Below are positions 48,381-59,640 of a DNA stretch of 64,000 nucleotides, piece after piece. Each line of letters opens with the position of its first letter. Position 1 is the stretch's first letter. The DNA is from Acorus gramineus (lineage: Eukaryota; Streptophyta; Magnoliopsida; Acorales; Acoraceae), in contig CM060852.1 in NCBI GenBank assembly GCA_030737835.1, forward strand, positions 11,329,603-11,393,602. The letters run 5' to 3'. The notes below the pieces were generated by a model. That model saw only the letters and a program-made list of their open reading frames with translations. It searched no databases and was not told where the DNA came from. A program made the translations under genes and the position numbers.

Positions 48381-50603
48381 GTCAAGCTACCAGCTTCTCT
48401 TTTTTCACCTAATAAAGTGGTCACTCCTGTATGAATAAACTGAGACATCACCACCAACCATTGTGTTCTTACTCATGCAGTTAGGCAGAGAACACAAATG
48501 ATAAAAAAATTAGATGTACTGTCTTCCACTAAAATGACAAATTAGGCTCCCATTGAGCATTGTAGGCCCTTTTGTAATTCTAAAAACTTTCAATTATACA
48601 TGCAAGTTCAGAGAAAAGCAGACACAGATATCATTGTAACCTCTGTTATTTTGAATTTTTTTTAAGGTGCGTGTTAGATGTCTTCCCCCATATATATTTC
48701 TCTAATTAATTTACTTAAAATCCATATACACTCCCTTTAATGTAATAAAAATGTAATCATCTCCTCAGCATTCCCCACTAAAATCTTTGCCTGAATTTCC
48801 CAACCGCAAAATGCTGAATGCTTTCAGACGGTGCATGATTAAGTCATTCAAGAGCCAATTCCCCCAGACTGAAATGACATCTCACACATATTTTCTTAGA
48901 AGTATTGTCCATGTATGTCTTCATAATATCTCACACACCATTCCCAAAGTGGCCACCTCCCCAATACTCAGAATTCCCTGATAACGCGTGACGGTTTGCT
49001 TTCAGGTCCTTTTCTCTCCACCTTTTGCGTGCATTGGTATACGAAGCCCTTACTCTCTGTCCCTCCCACTCAGTATTTCAAGTGTTGTCAGTGCCTAATA
49101 AAGAATTGGGTTCAGATCCGGTCAGTCTCTTCAGTATGAAGCTCTACAACTTATTAATTGAACTGTACAATATATGAATTGATTTGTACAGTTAATTTTT
49201 TTGGTATGGGTTTCACTCTCCTATTAGATCTAGGTAGCTATTAGATAAAACAAATATCGTTAGTATCTAATAGAAAAATAGAATATGTACTTAACAGATG
49301 GTTGTGTAATTTGATTCATAGGTTGTATAGTGCGATTCATAAAATGTGTAGTTCGATATTGATGCAACTTGATCAAGATTAATCCTAACTGGATTCAAAC
49401 TCTAAAAAAGTAAACATATGTCTCTTCACATGTTTAACATTCAGAACGTCGCAATGAGTTGATATTTTCACTAACCAAGAGTTAATGATATCAACTCCTG
49501 TTAGTCTTCAAAAATATATTGCTAAATCAATATATTTAGGGTAGCATTTGTCTAGCTTAAAAAAAAATTAGACTTTACGTTATCACTTTATACATTTAAC
49601 ATGTCAGCTCTGTAATAATTTTAGACTAATGCAGGAGACTGAGTTAATGAGATCCAAGACTAACCCATAAGAATACATTAACAAATCATAAAAAGTAACA
49701 TTGACTAATCATAAACAGTATCAGATGTGTTTTAAAGTAGGACATATTGTATTTATTATTTTATTCTTTCCTCTCCTGCCAAAAACAGAGAGAGATGCAA
49801 GGGGGAGGGTGGGTTTGGTTTTGCGTGTAATAATTGGCTTGTACAGACTCAAAAACTGCTCTCAATCAGGTTGTAATATCAGCGCTCCCTGAACCCACAA
49901 CATATCAACCCCTTTTCAGATCCCACACGGATAACATAAACTAATTATAAACAGTGTCATATGTAGACCCAAATTGCGTACTGTATTATACTCTCTTCTC
50001 CAACCCGAGAGAGAGAGAGAGAGAGAGAGAGTTTTGCGTGTGACGGTGTGAGAATTAGTTTATACAGACTCACCAGACTGAACTTCTCAACAAAATGCGC
50101 ACAAAAACAAAGGGAAAAGATGAAACCATCTGTGACACTGTTGGTGGCCCTTACTTGGAATCTCTTGTGCTAATATTGTCTTCTTCTTCTTCTCTCTCTC
50201 TCTGAGACAGAAAATCTTCTGTTTATCATGAGTCTGTTTCTTGGAATCTTCTCTGTTTTGTTTTTGTTCTGGTTTTATGTGGGGGGACTCATCACCCAAT
50301 GCAGCTGTGGTTCGTTTGCTTTCTTCTACATTTCTCTTGTGTTTCTTTCTGAGTCTCTTTCGGTCTTTCTGTTTTTTTCTTTCCCTGGTGAATCTTTTGT
50401 CCTTCAGCCTCGGTTTTGGTAATGCTTTGCAAGGTTGTTGAGGGACCATTCATTTCTACTGACCCTTCTTGGACACATCCCTGATCGCCCCTTCATTTAC
50501 TGCTTCTCTCACTCTACTCTCACTCTATACAAGTGTGTAGAGAAACCACTCCCTCTACATATACATGTCATTCATTCATTCACTCAATCACGTAATTTCG
50601 AAA
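48381..50603. other. Intergenic between the lipase-like gene and EPFL2
   Basis: Contains the 3' end of the lipase-like transcript and the EPFL2 promoter. A GA run lies at about 50005-50032. A TATA-like ctatacaag sits near 50525, about 75 bases before the EPFL2 ATG. Open frames here have CT-rich, low-complexity composition and are not called. Confidence 0.5.
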
Positions 50604-51188
50604 ATGGGTCTCCTCCACCGATTCCTGTTGTTGATTTTCATCACAAGTTCGACCCAGTCAATATTCATGGCTAAAGGTGAGTCGATCCTTATTTTGGGTT
50701 GCTCAAAAACTCCATTTTGAAGGAGAAATCTTAAGCAAAGTTCAATTTTTTTGTTTTGTTGGGTGCAGGTAGGCTTGTTCGAAATCCACGTGTGACCATA
50801 AAGGTGAAACCTTTATTTGGTTTTGGCTGTACACATTGTCCAGGCGTGGGATATCAATTTCACAGAACTGTGTTTTTTTTTATGTGTTCTTCTCTGTTGG
50901 GTTGATATGTAGGTTGGAGAAGGTGAATACAAAGTGTTCATGAGAGCCATGATCGGATCAAGGCCACCCAGGTGCGACAGGAGGTGTAGCTCGTGTGGGA
51001 ATTGCGAGGCAGTCCAGGTTCCAGCAGTTCCACAGGACAGGAAGAGCAAGAGAAGGCACTACTACTACATCAGTATTATTGCCTCCACAAAGTCCTCCAT
51101 CACCACCACTTCAAGAGGTGATGACACCACCAACTACAAGCCTATGAGTTGGAAGTGCAAATGTGGAAACTTGATTTTCAATCCTTGA
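50604..51188 (+). CDS. EPFL2: EPF-like secreted cysteine-rich peptide, EPFL2-type
   Basis: Three exons (50604-50676, 50769-50803, 50913-51188) give 127 residues. A signal peptide (about 1-22, MGLLHRFLLLIFITSSTQS) is followed by a short propeptide and the C-terminal EPF domain, which starts around RAMIGSRPPRC. Six cysteines (57, 61, 64, 67, 118, 120) have the family spacing, with a variable loop between the CEAVQVP and YKPMSWKCKCG halves; the protein ends in FNP. These peptides are secreted, disulphide-folded and sensed by ERECTA-family receptors with or without TMM. EPFL2 acts in leaf-margin and organ-boundary growth rather than stomatal spacing. Assignment to EPFL2 rather than EPFL1 or EPFL3 rests on the GSRPPRC...GDDxTNYKPMSWKCKCG pattern from memory and is less sure than the family call. 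Confidence 0.92.
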
Positions 51189-53013
51189 ATGTGGAGGGGA
51201 TATTGATAAGAGACAACCATTTTGAATAAATATATGGATATACATTTTTTTGATGCCATGTGATTCCTCACCTTTAACTTTTACTTTTCATTGACAGAAC
51301 TTGGTTTCGTTGAATGTGAATCACGTTTGTTTTTTTGTCCCTTTGTTGTCAATGCATGAGAAGCTTTTATTTATATTCTTTTTCTGTTTATGTGTACCTG
51401 TAACATGGAATAACTCATTCTTACCTTGGTATTAATTTGGGACGGGATTTTATTTTATTTTATTTTTATTTATTTTAGGAAATGTTATTTATCCAGAAGA
51501 GCAGAGAGAGAAATAGAGCTACTAAACCTTTTAAACAACCAACCCAGAGAGAAAGCTATTTTTTTATTTTTTTTCTCGACCTGAGCCAACCCCTCGCTCG
51601 GCGGGGTGGAAAGATCAGGGTGTGGTGGGTTCAATCTCTGTTTATCATCCCACCTGGGACACGAACAAATGGTAGTAGTACTGATGATGGGCCTTAGGCC
51701 CTCTGTTGTCATATAGCCCCTCGTGGGCCTGTCTACTAAAAAACAAATTGATATTAAAATCAAAGACATGTGTTGCTCTCATGGGATAAGTAGATAATGA
51801 TGGAAGATTGACTGGGGGAACATTTTTCTTTTCCATCTTATTATAGGAGGACCCAACACCTTTTTGGGGCAGCTAGAGAAGTCTTCAATAAAGAAATAAA
51901 TAATTTGTTGCCGTCTGTGTATTTACAGATGCTCATAAATCATAATGAATGAAAAGTGTAGTGCACGACACTGTTTGGATGGGAAATAAAATGGGGCTAC
52001 ATCCGGATAAGTGGATAAGTGGGGATAAAACAAAAAAATATGTTTGGATGAATGGGTATACGTATAGATATGTCAAATAAAATGGTATATGGATTTTAAT
52101 CAACCTCTGAAATTAAAAATCACTTATCAAATCAACTATCATTATTTTTCACATTTTATAAATCCTTATCCACACTTTATTTACATTTTATTCAAGTAAT
52201 ACAAAATTTATCATTATATTTTTCAACAAGAATAATTTAGAACACAAAATTATTTTATTCTTATTTATATTAAAATAATTATAGACATTAAAATAACTTA
52301 ATTCTATATCCAAACGGGTTACTAGATGTGATGCATGTAAGGGGCCAAAGAAGATGTGACATGAAACCCACACGATAAATTAAGTTTCAGCAAAGATGTC
52401 CATCATCCAAGCCAACCAAGCCGCCTTACATTTATCATCGGTGGTCATTTTTGTCCGGTCCAGTATGTTTTAAATATATATATTTATTTAATAAAATACA
52501 TATATTTAAAAAAATAATAAATGAAAATAAGAGAGGATCTCAAATTCCTCCACTAAAATTATTGTGGTGGTTGTGACGTTTGAATACGAAAGACATGAAG
52601 AACTTTCCCCCCTCCCAACTAACTCATTTGATTCCAAAACAGTCAAGAGAAAGATTATGATTGTGATTGTGATGAGCCAGTAATATACACCACTAAACAA
52701 TAGAACCCAATCCTCAATGAGACATTCAAATTTGTTGCCAATGGAAAGGTCGATGAAGCTCATTCACTAATCATCTATTTTGAATTCCAGTCTTCACAAC
52801 TTTTTACTTTTACATAACAGCATATTTAAATTTTCATTTTAAGACTTGCATACAAATGTTGGTGTACCTGCCCCTTCTATGAACCTCCAAGTCAATGAAA
52901 TATCTTGCAAGGCAATCAGTATTACCCACCACCTCCTCTTCTTACCATAACAACCATAACAAATATCATTACGTATTGAACCTGAAAAAGCACCCACTCT
53001 GTTCATACCCAAC
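51189..53013. other. Intergenic, no gene seen
   Basis: Mostly AT-rich. A GC-richer patch at 51570-51740 contains a ggttcaatctc word like a polymerase III B box, but no A box or SINE tail was found. The last part is the LecRK leader. Confidence 0.45.
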
Positions 53014-55023
53014 ATGAGGAGCCCTCTGTTTCAGCAGATCCTGCTTTGCGTGCTAGTCTTTCCCGTTCTCGCAACCTCCATTGACGACGACGACTTCATC
53101 TTCCATGGATTCAGAGACGCGACAACCAACCTCAGCCTCAACAGTGGGGCCGAGATCATGCAAGGCGGCCTCTTGAAACTCACCAACAATTCAATGCGTC
53201 AGAAGGGCCACGCTTTCTTCCGCCTCCCCCTCCGCTTCCACGCAAACACCACAATCTCCTCCTTCTCGACCACCTTCGTCTTCGCTATGGTTCCCACGTA
53301 TCCGAAACTCGGCGGACATGGCATCGCCTTCACCGTCTCCCCCTCGAAGGACCTCCCGTGGTCTCTACCGATCCAATACTTCGGCCTCTTCAATGTCACC
53401 GACGTCGGGAGCCCGTCGAACCACCTATTCGCCGTCGAACTCGACACGATACAAAACACCGAATTCGGCGACATCGATGACAACCATGTCGGCGTCGACG
53501 TCAACGACTTGCGCTCCGTTGATGCTTCCACCGTGGGCTACTACTCCTCCTCCGACGGGTTCAAGAATCTGAGCCTCGTGAGCGGAGAACCCATGCAGTG
53601 TTGGATCGAATTCGACGGCGCGCGCAAGCGCTTGAACGTGACTTTGGCTCCCCTGCGCGCGCCGAAGCCCCGTGTCCCCCTCTTGTCGTCGCACGTCGAT
53701 CTCTCAGACGTCGTCTTGGATTCCGCATACGTCGGCTTCTCCTCCTCCACTGGCAGGACTACTTCGGACCACTACATTCTCGGGTGGAGCTTTAGAATGA
53801 ATGGGGAGGCTCGGGAAATTGACCTTTCGAAGCTCCCCGCGCTTCCTCGGAGGGGACCCAAGGAGAAACCCAAAGCTCTGACGATTGGGTTACCCGTAAT
53901 TCTCTCTTTCGTTGTCGTGGCGGCCATCACTGGCGTCGGGTTTGCGGCGCATCGGAAGGTGAAGTTCGCGGAGGTCTTTGAAGATTGGGAGCTCGAATAC
54001 GGGATGCACCGGTTCGCGTACAAGGAGCTATACAGCGCTACGCGCGGATTCCAAGACCGGGAGCTACTGGGCGTCGGAGGCTTCGGCCGCGTCTACAAAG
54101 GCATGCTGCGCGCATCGAATGCCGCGATCGCCGTCAAGCGTGTGCCGCATGATTCCAGGCAGGACGTGCGGGAGTTCATCGCGGAGACTGCAAGCATCGG
54201 ACAGCTGCGGCACCGCCACATTGTGCGGCTACTCGGGTACTGCCGGCGCGAGGGGGAGCTTTTATTGGTGTACGATTACATGCCTAATGGAAGCCTCGAC
54301 AAGCTCTTGTTTGACGAATCGAAAACTATGACACTTGGTTGGAAACAGAGGTTGAGAATCATCAAGGATGTCGCGTCGGGTCTGCTGTACTTGCACGAGG
54401 AGTGCGGACAAGTAGTCCTCCACCGAGACATCAAGCCAAGCAACATATTGTTGGACGGAGAAATGCGCGCGCGATTAGGCGATTTCGGTCTCGCGAGGCT
54501 CTACGATCACGGGACTGAACCTCAGACGACAACCCACGTCATCGGGACGTTTGGGTACTTGGCGCCCGAGCTTACGAAAACCCGTAAAGCGAACACGGCG
54601 ACCGACGTGTTCGCGTTCGGGGTTTTCGTTCTGGAGGTTGTGTGCGGGAGGAGACCGATCGCGCCAATCGATGAATCGGAGATGGGGCTTCTTTTGGTGG
54701 AGTGGGTGCTGCTGCATTGGATGAGAGGGACCGTAGTCGAGACGGTGGACGCAAATCTGCACGGAGACTATGCTGCGGAGGAGGTTGAGTTGGTGCTGAA
54801 ACTTGGATTGCTGTGCTCGCACCCGAAAGCAGATGAGCGGCCGAAGATGCGGCAGGTGATGCGGCTTCTGGATGGTGAAATGCCGCTCCCGGATGTGTCG
54901 GTTAACCGTATGAATGCATCAGCCCGATGCAAAGGATACGATGAATTAATGGTGTCTCCGGACAATGGGCCGACGCAGTATTCAATCGATACAGAGTCAC
55001 TCCTCTCCGGAAGCTGTTGTTGA
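53014..55023 (+). CDS. L-type lectin receptor kinase, copy 1
   Basis: Intronless, 669 residues. A signal peptide (about 1-22) precedes a legume-lectin ectodomain (about 26-265: FIFHGF, GGLLKLTN, FAVELDT with DIDDNHVGVDVN). A transmembrane helix lies at about 289-311. The Ser/Thr kinase spans about 350-620: P-loop GVGGFGRVYKG (353-363), Lys375, HRD 470-472 followed by IKPSN, DFG 490-492, APE 517-519. All catalytic residues are present, so it should be an active RD kinase. The YDHGT-PQTT-HV activation segment and overall layout suggest the LecRK-IV clade, a tentative placement. Such kinases sit in the plasma membrane and act in immunity, pollen and hormone responses. The next gene 1 kb downstream is a tandem paralogue. 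Coding GC is far above the surroundings. The ATG at 53014 gives a clean signal peptide. Confidence 0.95.
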   Translation: MRSPLFQQILLCVLVFPVLATSIDDDDFIFHGFRDATTNLSLNSGAEIMQGGLLKLTNNSMRQKGHAFFRLPLRFHANTTISSFSTTFVFAMVPTYPKLGGHGIAFTVSPSKDLPWSLPIQYFGLFNVTDVGSPSNHLFAVELDTIQNTEFGDIDDNHVGVDVNDLRSVDASTVGYYSSSDGFKNLSLVSGEPMQCWIEFDGARKRLNVTLAPLRAPKPRVPLLSSHVDLSDVVLDSAYVGFSSSTGRTTSDHYILGWSFRMNGEAREIDLSKLPALPRRGPKEKPKALTIGLPVILSFVVVAAITGVGFAAHRKVKFAEVFEDWELEYGMHRFAYKELYSATRGFQDRELLGVGGFGRVYKGMLRASNAAIAVKRVPHDSRQDVREFIAETASIGQLRHRHIVRLLGYCRREGELLLVYDYMPNGSLDKLLFDESKTMTLGWKQRLRIIKDVASGLLYLHEECGQVVLHRDIKPSNILLDGEMRARLGDFGLARLYDHGTEPQTTTHVIGTFGYLAPELTKTRKANTATDVFAFGVFVLEVVCGRRPIAPIDESEMGLLLVEWVLLHWMRGTVVETVDANLHGDYAAEEVELVLKLGLLCSHPKADERPKMRQVMRLLDGEMPLPDVSVNRMNASARCKGYDELMVSPDNGPTQYSIDTESLLSGSCC

Positions 55024-56045
55024 TTGATTAGAATATTATGTTCTAGTGTTATTTGTAGACTGTGTTAATGTGACAAGTTATATATGTATAATAGCAAATG
55101 TTTTTGTTTTCTTCCCTTTCATACATGTATATTGCTTTCTGTAGATGATGTATGTGTTTGTGGGTGTGTTCAATTCAAGTTTTCTATTGAGTCTGTACTC
55201 AAGTGATTTATTTTGGCTTGTGTTAGATGATCTGAATTTTAGAATCGTTTGCATTGCCTTACATGAAAGGGAAAGTAGCCCCAATAATAGATGTTGATGC
55301 AGTGATGTCATTTTAGAATTCAACCTTTAGTACCTGTAAATCAATTATGAAAACAAATCCATGTGGTTCACTAAATTAAACTTTATCTGTGGAGGACAAA
55401 ATGAATCGATTCACTGTGTATCACTAATTTAAATACAATATTTCTTAGGCTCGTTTCTCACCACCTAAAAAGGTGAAAATAACCTTGTAAAGATTTCGGG
55501 AACAACCCCTATCTGTTAGAATTCAAGGTATCACAATGATTCATCACAGCTTTGACAAACAGAGTTGAAAATATGAATAAAGCAGTGTTGTTGATGTAAT
55601 TCAGATGTAGTTCAAATTTCCATCCAACTTAGGTCTCCAATGAATCCTCGACACACCTTTTTCTCTAGGAAACAAATGTACAAATTTTTTTGCTCACTAT
55701 ATATGTAGAAAGAAGTCAATTTATGGGAGCCAAACGCCCTGTTTTCCAAATTAATCCAAGCCACGTGTGTAACACATAGTCTTCATTTCAATTTGAAATT
55801 TCAGTCAATTGAGACTTCCATGGCAACTGCAGACCCCATACATCACTTCCTCATCAAGAATGTGCAGCTTCCAGAGGGCTTCTCAAGTCTTTATTGGGTG
55901 GGACCATTATGAAGAAAAGAAGAAAAAAAAACAATGAAGGGTACACCTAATTTTCAAACTTTCAGCAGTTGATCATTGAAGAAAAAAAAATGGGCATCCA
56001 TATAATGTACAGTGACAACATTTAGAAGAGAAGAAAAAAAGAACC
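55024..56045. other. Spacer between the two lectin receptor kinases
   Basis: About 1 kb of AT-rich DNA holding the 3' end of copy 1 and the promoter of copy 2. No coding remnant of a third copy was recognised. Confidence 0.55.
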
Positions 56046-58037
56046 ATGGCGGCTATGGTTCTGAAGCTCCTGTTCTGTACTCTCCTCATGATCAAAACTG
56101 TTGCATCAGACAACACAAGTTTCATCTTCAATGGGTTCCATGGCGCCAACCTAAGCTTGAACAACGCGGCTTTGATCACGTCCGGAGGCCTTCTGAGGCT
56201 GACCGACACCGGGAAGCAAGAGACGGGTCACGCTTTCTTCCCGAATCCGATCATCTTCGATAGGCCTCCGAGCCGTAACATCTCCTCCTTCGCCACCAAA
56301 TTCGTCTTCGCGATCGTCCCCGGGTATCCTCTGTTGGGCGGCGCGGGCTTCGCCTTCGCCATCTCCCCTTCGAAGACGCTCCCGAACGCCATGCAGAACC
56401 AATACTTGGGTCTACTGAACACCACCACCGAGGACAATCCGTCGAGCCACATCTTCGCAGTCGAATTCGACACCATACTAACCCAGGAATTCAACGACAT
56501 CGACGACAACCATGTTGGCATCGACATCAACAGTTTGCGATCCAACGAATCGCACACCGCGGGCTATTATAACGCGAGTTCGACGAATGGGTTCACGAAT
56601 CTAAGCCTCATAAGCGGAGAATTGATGCAAGCGTGGATAGACTATGATGGTTTGAAGAAGCAAATCAATGTCACTTTAGCTCCCACAACCGTGCCCAAAC
56701 CAGAGCGTCCTCTGTTGTCTTCCGTTATCGATCTCTCTAACATCATCTCCGGAGAAACCATGTACGCGGGCTTTTCAGCCGCGACGGGACCGATGGCGTC
56801 GTACCATTACATTCTCGGGTGGAGTTTCGCTTTAAACGGCGAAGCCCAAGACATCGAACTTTCGAGACTGCCTGCGATACCTCGCAATTCACCCAAAAAG
56901 ACGCCGATAGCGCTGTTGATCGGGATACCAGTCTCCGCCTTTATCGCACTAGTCTCGATCGTCGCCATCGTCGTATTCGTCATCCGAAGAAGATTGAAGT
57001 ACGCGGAGCTACTCGAAGACTGGGAGCTCGAATACGGTCCAACACGGTACTCATACAGGGATCTCTTCAAGGCGACAAAGGGGTTCAGGGAGAGCGAGCT
57101 CCTCGGCGCGGGCGGCTTCGGCCGCGTCTACCGAGGCGTGCTCCCCGCCTCGGAAACCGTGATCGCGGTGAAGAAGGTGTCGCACGAGTCGAGGCAGGGG
57201 ATGCGGGAGTTCGTGTCGGAGATAGCGAGCATCGGACGGCTACGGCACCGGCACCTGGTGCAGCTCCTCGGGTACTGCAGGCGGAAGCGGGAGCTGCTGT
57301 TGGTGTACGAGTGCATGCCGAACGGGAGCCTCGACAAGCACCTGTTCGACGTGTCGAGGCCGAGCCTGGATTGGGAGCAGAGACTGCGCATCGTGAAAGG
57401 CGTGGCGTCGGCGCTCCTGTACCTGCACGAGGAGTGGGAGCAGGTGGTGATCCACCGGGACGTGAAGGCGAGCAACGTATTGTTGGACGAGAGGATGGAG
57501 GGGCGGTTGGGGGACTTCGGGCTCGCGAGGCTCTACGACCACGGGACCGACCCGCAGACCACGCACGTGGTGGGCACGCTCGGGTACCTCGCGCCGGAGC
57601 TCGCGCGGACTGGGAAGGCCGCGAAAGAGACGGACGTGTATGCTTTCGGGGCTTTCGTTCTCGAGGTCGCGTGCGGGGTGAGGTCGTCCGCGATGGAGGA
57701 GCTCTCGCTCGGGGATTGGGTCGTCGAGCACTGGAAGCGGGGCGTGATTTCCGAGGCGGGTGACCCCAGGTTGGGTGGGGAGTATTGCGTGGGGGAGATG
57801 GAGGTGGTGCTGAAGATTGGGCTGATGTGCTCGCATGGGTCGGCGGCGGCGAGGCCCGGCATGAGACAGGTGGTGAGGTTCTTGGACGGGGACGCGGCGT
57901 TGCCGGATATTTCACCGGGTTATATGGAGATCGGAGTGTCGTTGTGGGATGGTTTTGAAGGCTTTGACCACCTGTTTTTCACGTACGATGCTTCTTCTTC
58001 GGAGTCTGTCACGGAGTCTGTACTCTCCGGGCGTTGA
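56046..58037 (+). CDS. L-type lectin receptor kinase, copy 2
   Basis: Intronless, 663 residues, collinear with copy 1. Signal peptide about 1-20; lectin domain about 25-265 with FAVEFDT and DIDDNHVGIDIN; transmembrane helix about 288-313; kinase about 352-620 with GAGGFGRVYRG, Lys376, HRD 470-472 followed by VKASN, DFG 490-492 and APE 516-518. All catalytic residues are kept. Head-to-tail arrangement and matching domain boundaries indicate local duplication. The N-terminal tail after the kinase and much of the lectin surface differ between copies, so the duplication is not recent. The kinase half is strikingly GC-rich, and long spurious frames appear on both strands there. The ATG at 56046 sits in an ACCATGG context. 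Confidence 0.95.
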   Translation: MAAMVLKLLFCTLLMIKTVASDNTSFIFNGFHGANLSLNNAALITSGGLLRLTDTGKQETGHAFFPNPIIFDRPPSRNISSFATKFVFAIVPGYPLLGGAGFAFAISPSKTLPNAMQNQYLGLLNTTTEDNPSSHIFAVEFDTILTQEFNDIDDNHVGIDINSLRSNESHTAGYYNASSTNGFTNLSLISGELMQAWIDYDGLKKQINVTLAPTTVPKPERPLLSSVIDLSNIISGETMYAGFSAATGPMASYHYILGWSFALNGEAQDIELSRLPAIPRNSPKKTPIALLIGIPVSAFIALVSIVAIVVFVIRRRLKYAELLEDWELEYGPTRYSYRDLFKATKGFRESELLGAGGFGRVYRGVLPASETVIAVKKVSHESRQGMREFVSEIASIGRLRHRHLVQLLGYCRRKRELLLVYECMPNGSLDKHLFDVSRPSLDWEQRLRIVKGVASALLYLHEEWEQVVIHRDVKASNVLLDERMEGRLGDFGLARLYDHGTDPQTTHVVGTLGYLAPELARTGKAAKETDVYAFGAFVLEVACGVRSSAMEELSLGDWVVEHWKRGVISEAGDPRLGGEYCVGEMEVVLKIGLMCSHGSAAARPGMRQVVRFLDGDAALPDISPGYMEIGVSLWDGFEGFDHLFFTYDASSSESVTESVLSGR

Positions 58038-58679
58038 TGGATCGACGTGAGAGATGTTAATTAGTGTATCGAACTTCGTCACTGGAAGTGACTTCCATTC
58101 ATTGTATGTCTTACACTCTCGGTCTGTCGCTATGTTGAGTTAGACTTAATTGGATTTTCATGACTAGTTTGTTTATAAATTTTTTTTTTGTGAAAACTGA
58201 TTTAAATATTTGTTATCCAATTTTATTTCAAACTCTATGAAAAAAGAAAAAATAGGTAAATAAAAGCACAAAAAAAGAAAAACCAAAGTCCGTAAACATT
58301 CACCGTCTCCTGAAAAGAAAATGCACCTATTCCCAAAGAGACCAAAAACCTTCTAAAGCAATTATGCCGCGGTGCCAGGCCGCCCGTTTTGAAATTAAAT
58401 GTTGCGTGATGATGCATTGCATTTATCTCAATCCAGCACTCATGCAAAAAACATCTCTCACATGTTTTCTTGCCCATGCGCCTAAAAAAACTACTTTGTT
58501 GCGTATTCACCGTATCGTCAATGCCCCTACTAGTATAAGGGATTGTGAGATCGTCAGACGTGTCATCCTCAGTTCGTTTCAAGGCTTTGCTTGCCTCCCT
58601 GTTTATAACAAGTTTGTTTATAAATATTGACATTGACAGAAAATTTAATAGATTCACAAAAGTTCCATAGATTCACTAA
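58038..58679. other. Intergenic, no supported gene
   Basis: Sequence 3' of the second kinase. Open frames of 140 (minus) and 88 (plus) codons overlap on opposite strands and show no recognisable motif. Confidence 0.45.
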
Positions 58680-59000
58680 GGGGCCGTTTGGTTCAAAGCT
58701 ATTTCAGGGCTTATTCAGCTGAAAGCTGAAAATAAGTATTTTTTGAGGTGAAGTGTGTTTGGTTGGGGACAAAAAAAATACTGAATATAAGTCCTTAATC
58801 AGCTTTTACGTCTGAAAAACATCAGTCCCTCGTCCCACACTTATCACTCCGTCTTAAGCGATTCTGTGAAGCCAAAAGACCAAAATGCCCCCACTGAAAA
58901 CCACATATTACCACACATATATAAACCAACTTTCATTCTCTCTCTCCTCAAACATAACATTTTCAAAAACCTAACCCTAAAATCCACGATTTCACCTCCG

Positions 59001-59118
59001 TCCGTCCGAGAATGTGCTCCGCCCCGTCACCTCCGTCCGAGGATCTGCTCCGCCCCGGCACCTTCGTCCTAGAATCTGCTCCGCCCCGTCGCCTCCGTCC
59101 GTGAATCTGCTCCGCCCC
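59001..59118. repeat. 31-bp tandem array, about four units
   Basis: Units start at 59001, 59032, 59063 and 59094, each like tccgtccgagaatctgctcc followed by gccccgtcacc. The array abuts the captured gene fragment exactly, and its last unit shares the tctgctccgcccc word with the fragment boundary. Confidence 0.9.
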
Positions 59119-59640
59119 ATCAGCAGATTCGATCGGAGATCCAGCACCCTCAGCTGCTGGAGGTTCCTGATCCCGTCATCCGGGAACCCCCCGGAGAAGT
59201 TATTGAAGGAGAGGTTGAGGTGGTTGAGGTTGGTGAGGTTGGCGAGGATCCGGGACGGGATCGGGCCGTAGAAGTTGTTGCGAGAGAGGTCGAGGTGGAT
59301 GAGAGAGTTGACGGCGGCGAATGAGGGGACGAGGCGGCCGGAGAGGGAGTTACCGGCGAGGGAGAGGTTGCGGAGGTTCTGGAGGGAGGTGAGGGTGGAG
59401 AACTTGAGGTCGCCGGAGAGGGAGAGGTCGGAGAGGGAGATGGAGACGACGGAGCCGGGGAGGGAGGGGTCGCAGGAGACGCCGTGCCAGGAGAGGGGGC
59501 AGCCGTCGGGGGAGAGGGAGGAGGGGGACCAGGTGGAGGTGATGAGGGAGGTGGGGTCGGAGAGGATGCCCCTTCTTGAATTCGAGGAGGGAGCGGGCGT
59601 CGGCGGCGGAGGGGAGGAGGAGGAGGAGGAGGAGGTGCAT
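59119..59640 (-). pseudogene. Captured 5' fragment of an LRR receptor-kinase gene
   Basis: On the minus strand an ATG at 59640 opens a signal-peptide-like MHLLLLLLLPSAADARSLLEF, then KKG. At about 59570 a one-base shift is needed. After it the sequence stays open to the end of the fragment, with a WHGVSCD LRR-N-terminal motif and several LRRs (LRNLSLAGNSLSG, LIHLDLSRNNFYGPIP, LNHLNLSFNNFSGGFP). It resembles the start of the LRR III kinase At5g10020. The leader before the ATG also looks genic (ccaccacttctagggttagg). No transmembrane or kinase part is present. It cannot make a full receptor. Confidence 0.8.

Noticed and set aside
51570..51740. Possible SINE with a B-box-like ggttcaatctc
   Set aside because: No A box at the right distance, no poly-A tail and no target duplication.
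56819..57915. Long open frames (about 314 codons plus, 276 codons minus) overlapping the second lectin kinase
   Set aside because: They lie in other frames of a well-supported kinase gene, are rich in Arg/Ala/Pro/Ser as expected from GC-rich codons, and show no domain.
58235..58657. 140-codon minus frame and 88-codon plus frame overlapping
   Set aside because: Opposite-strand frames over the same bases, no motif, no splice partners.
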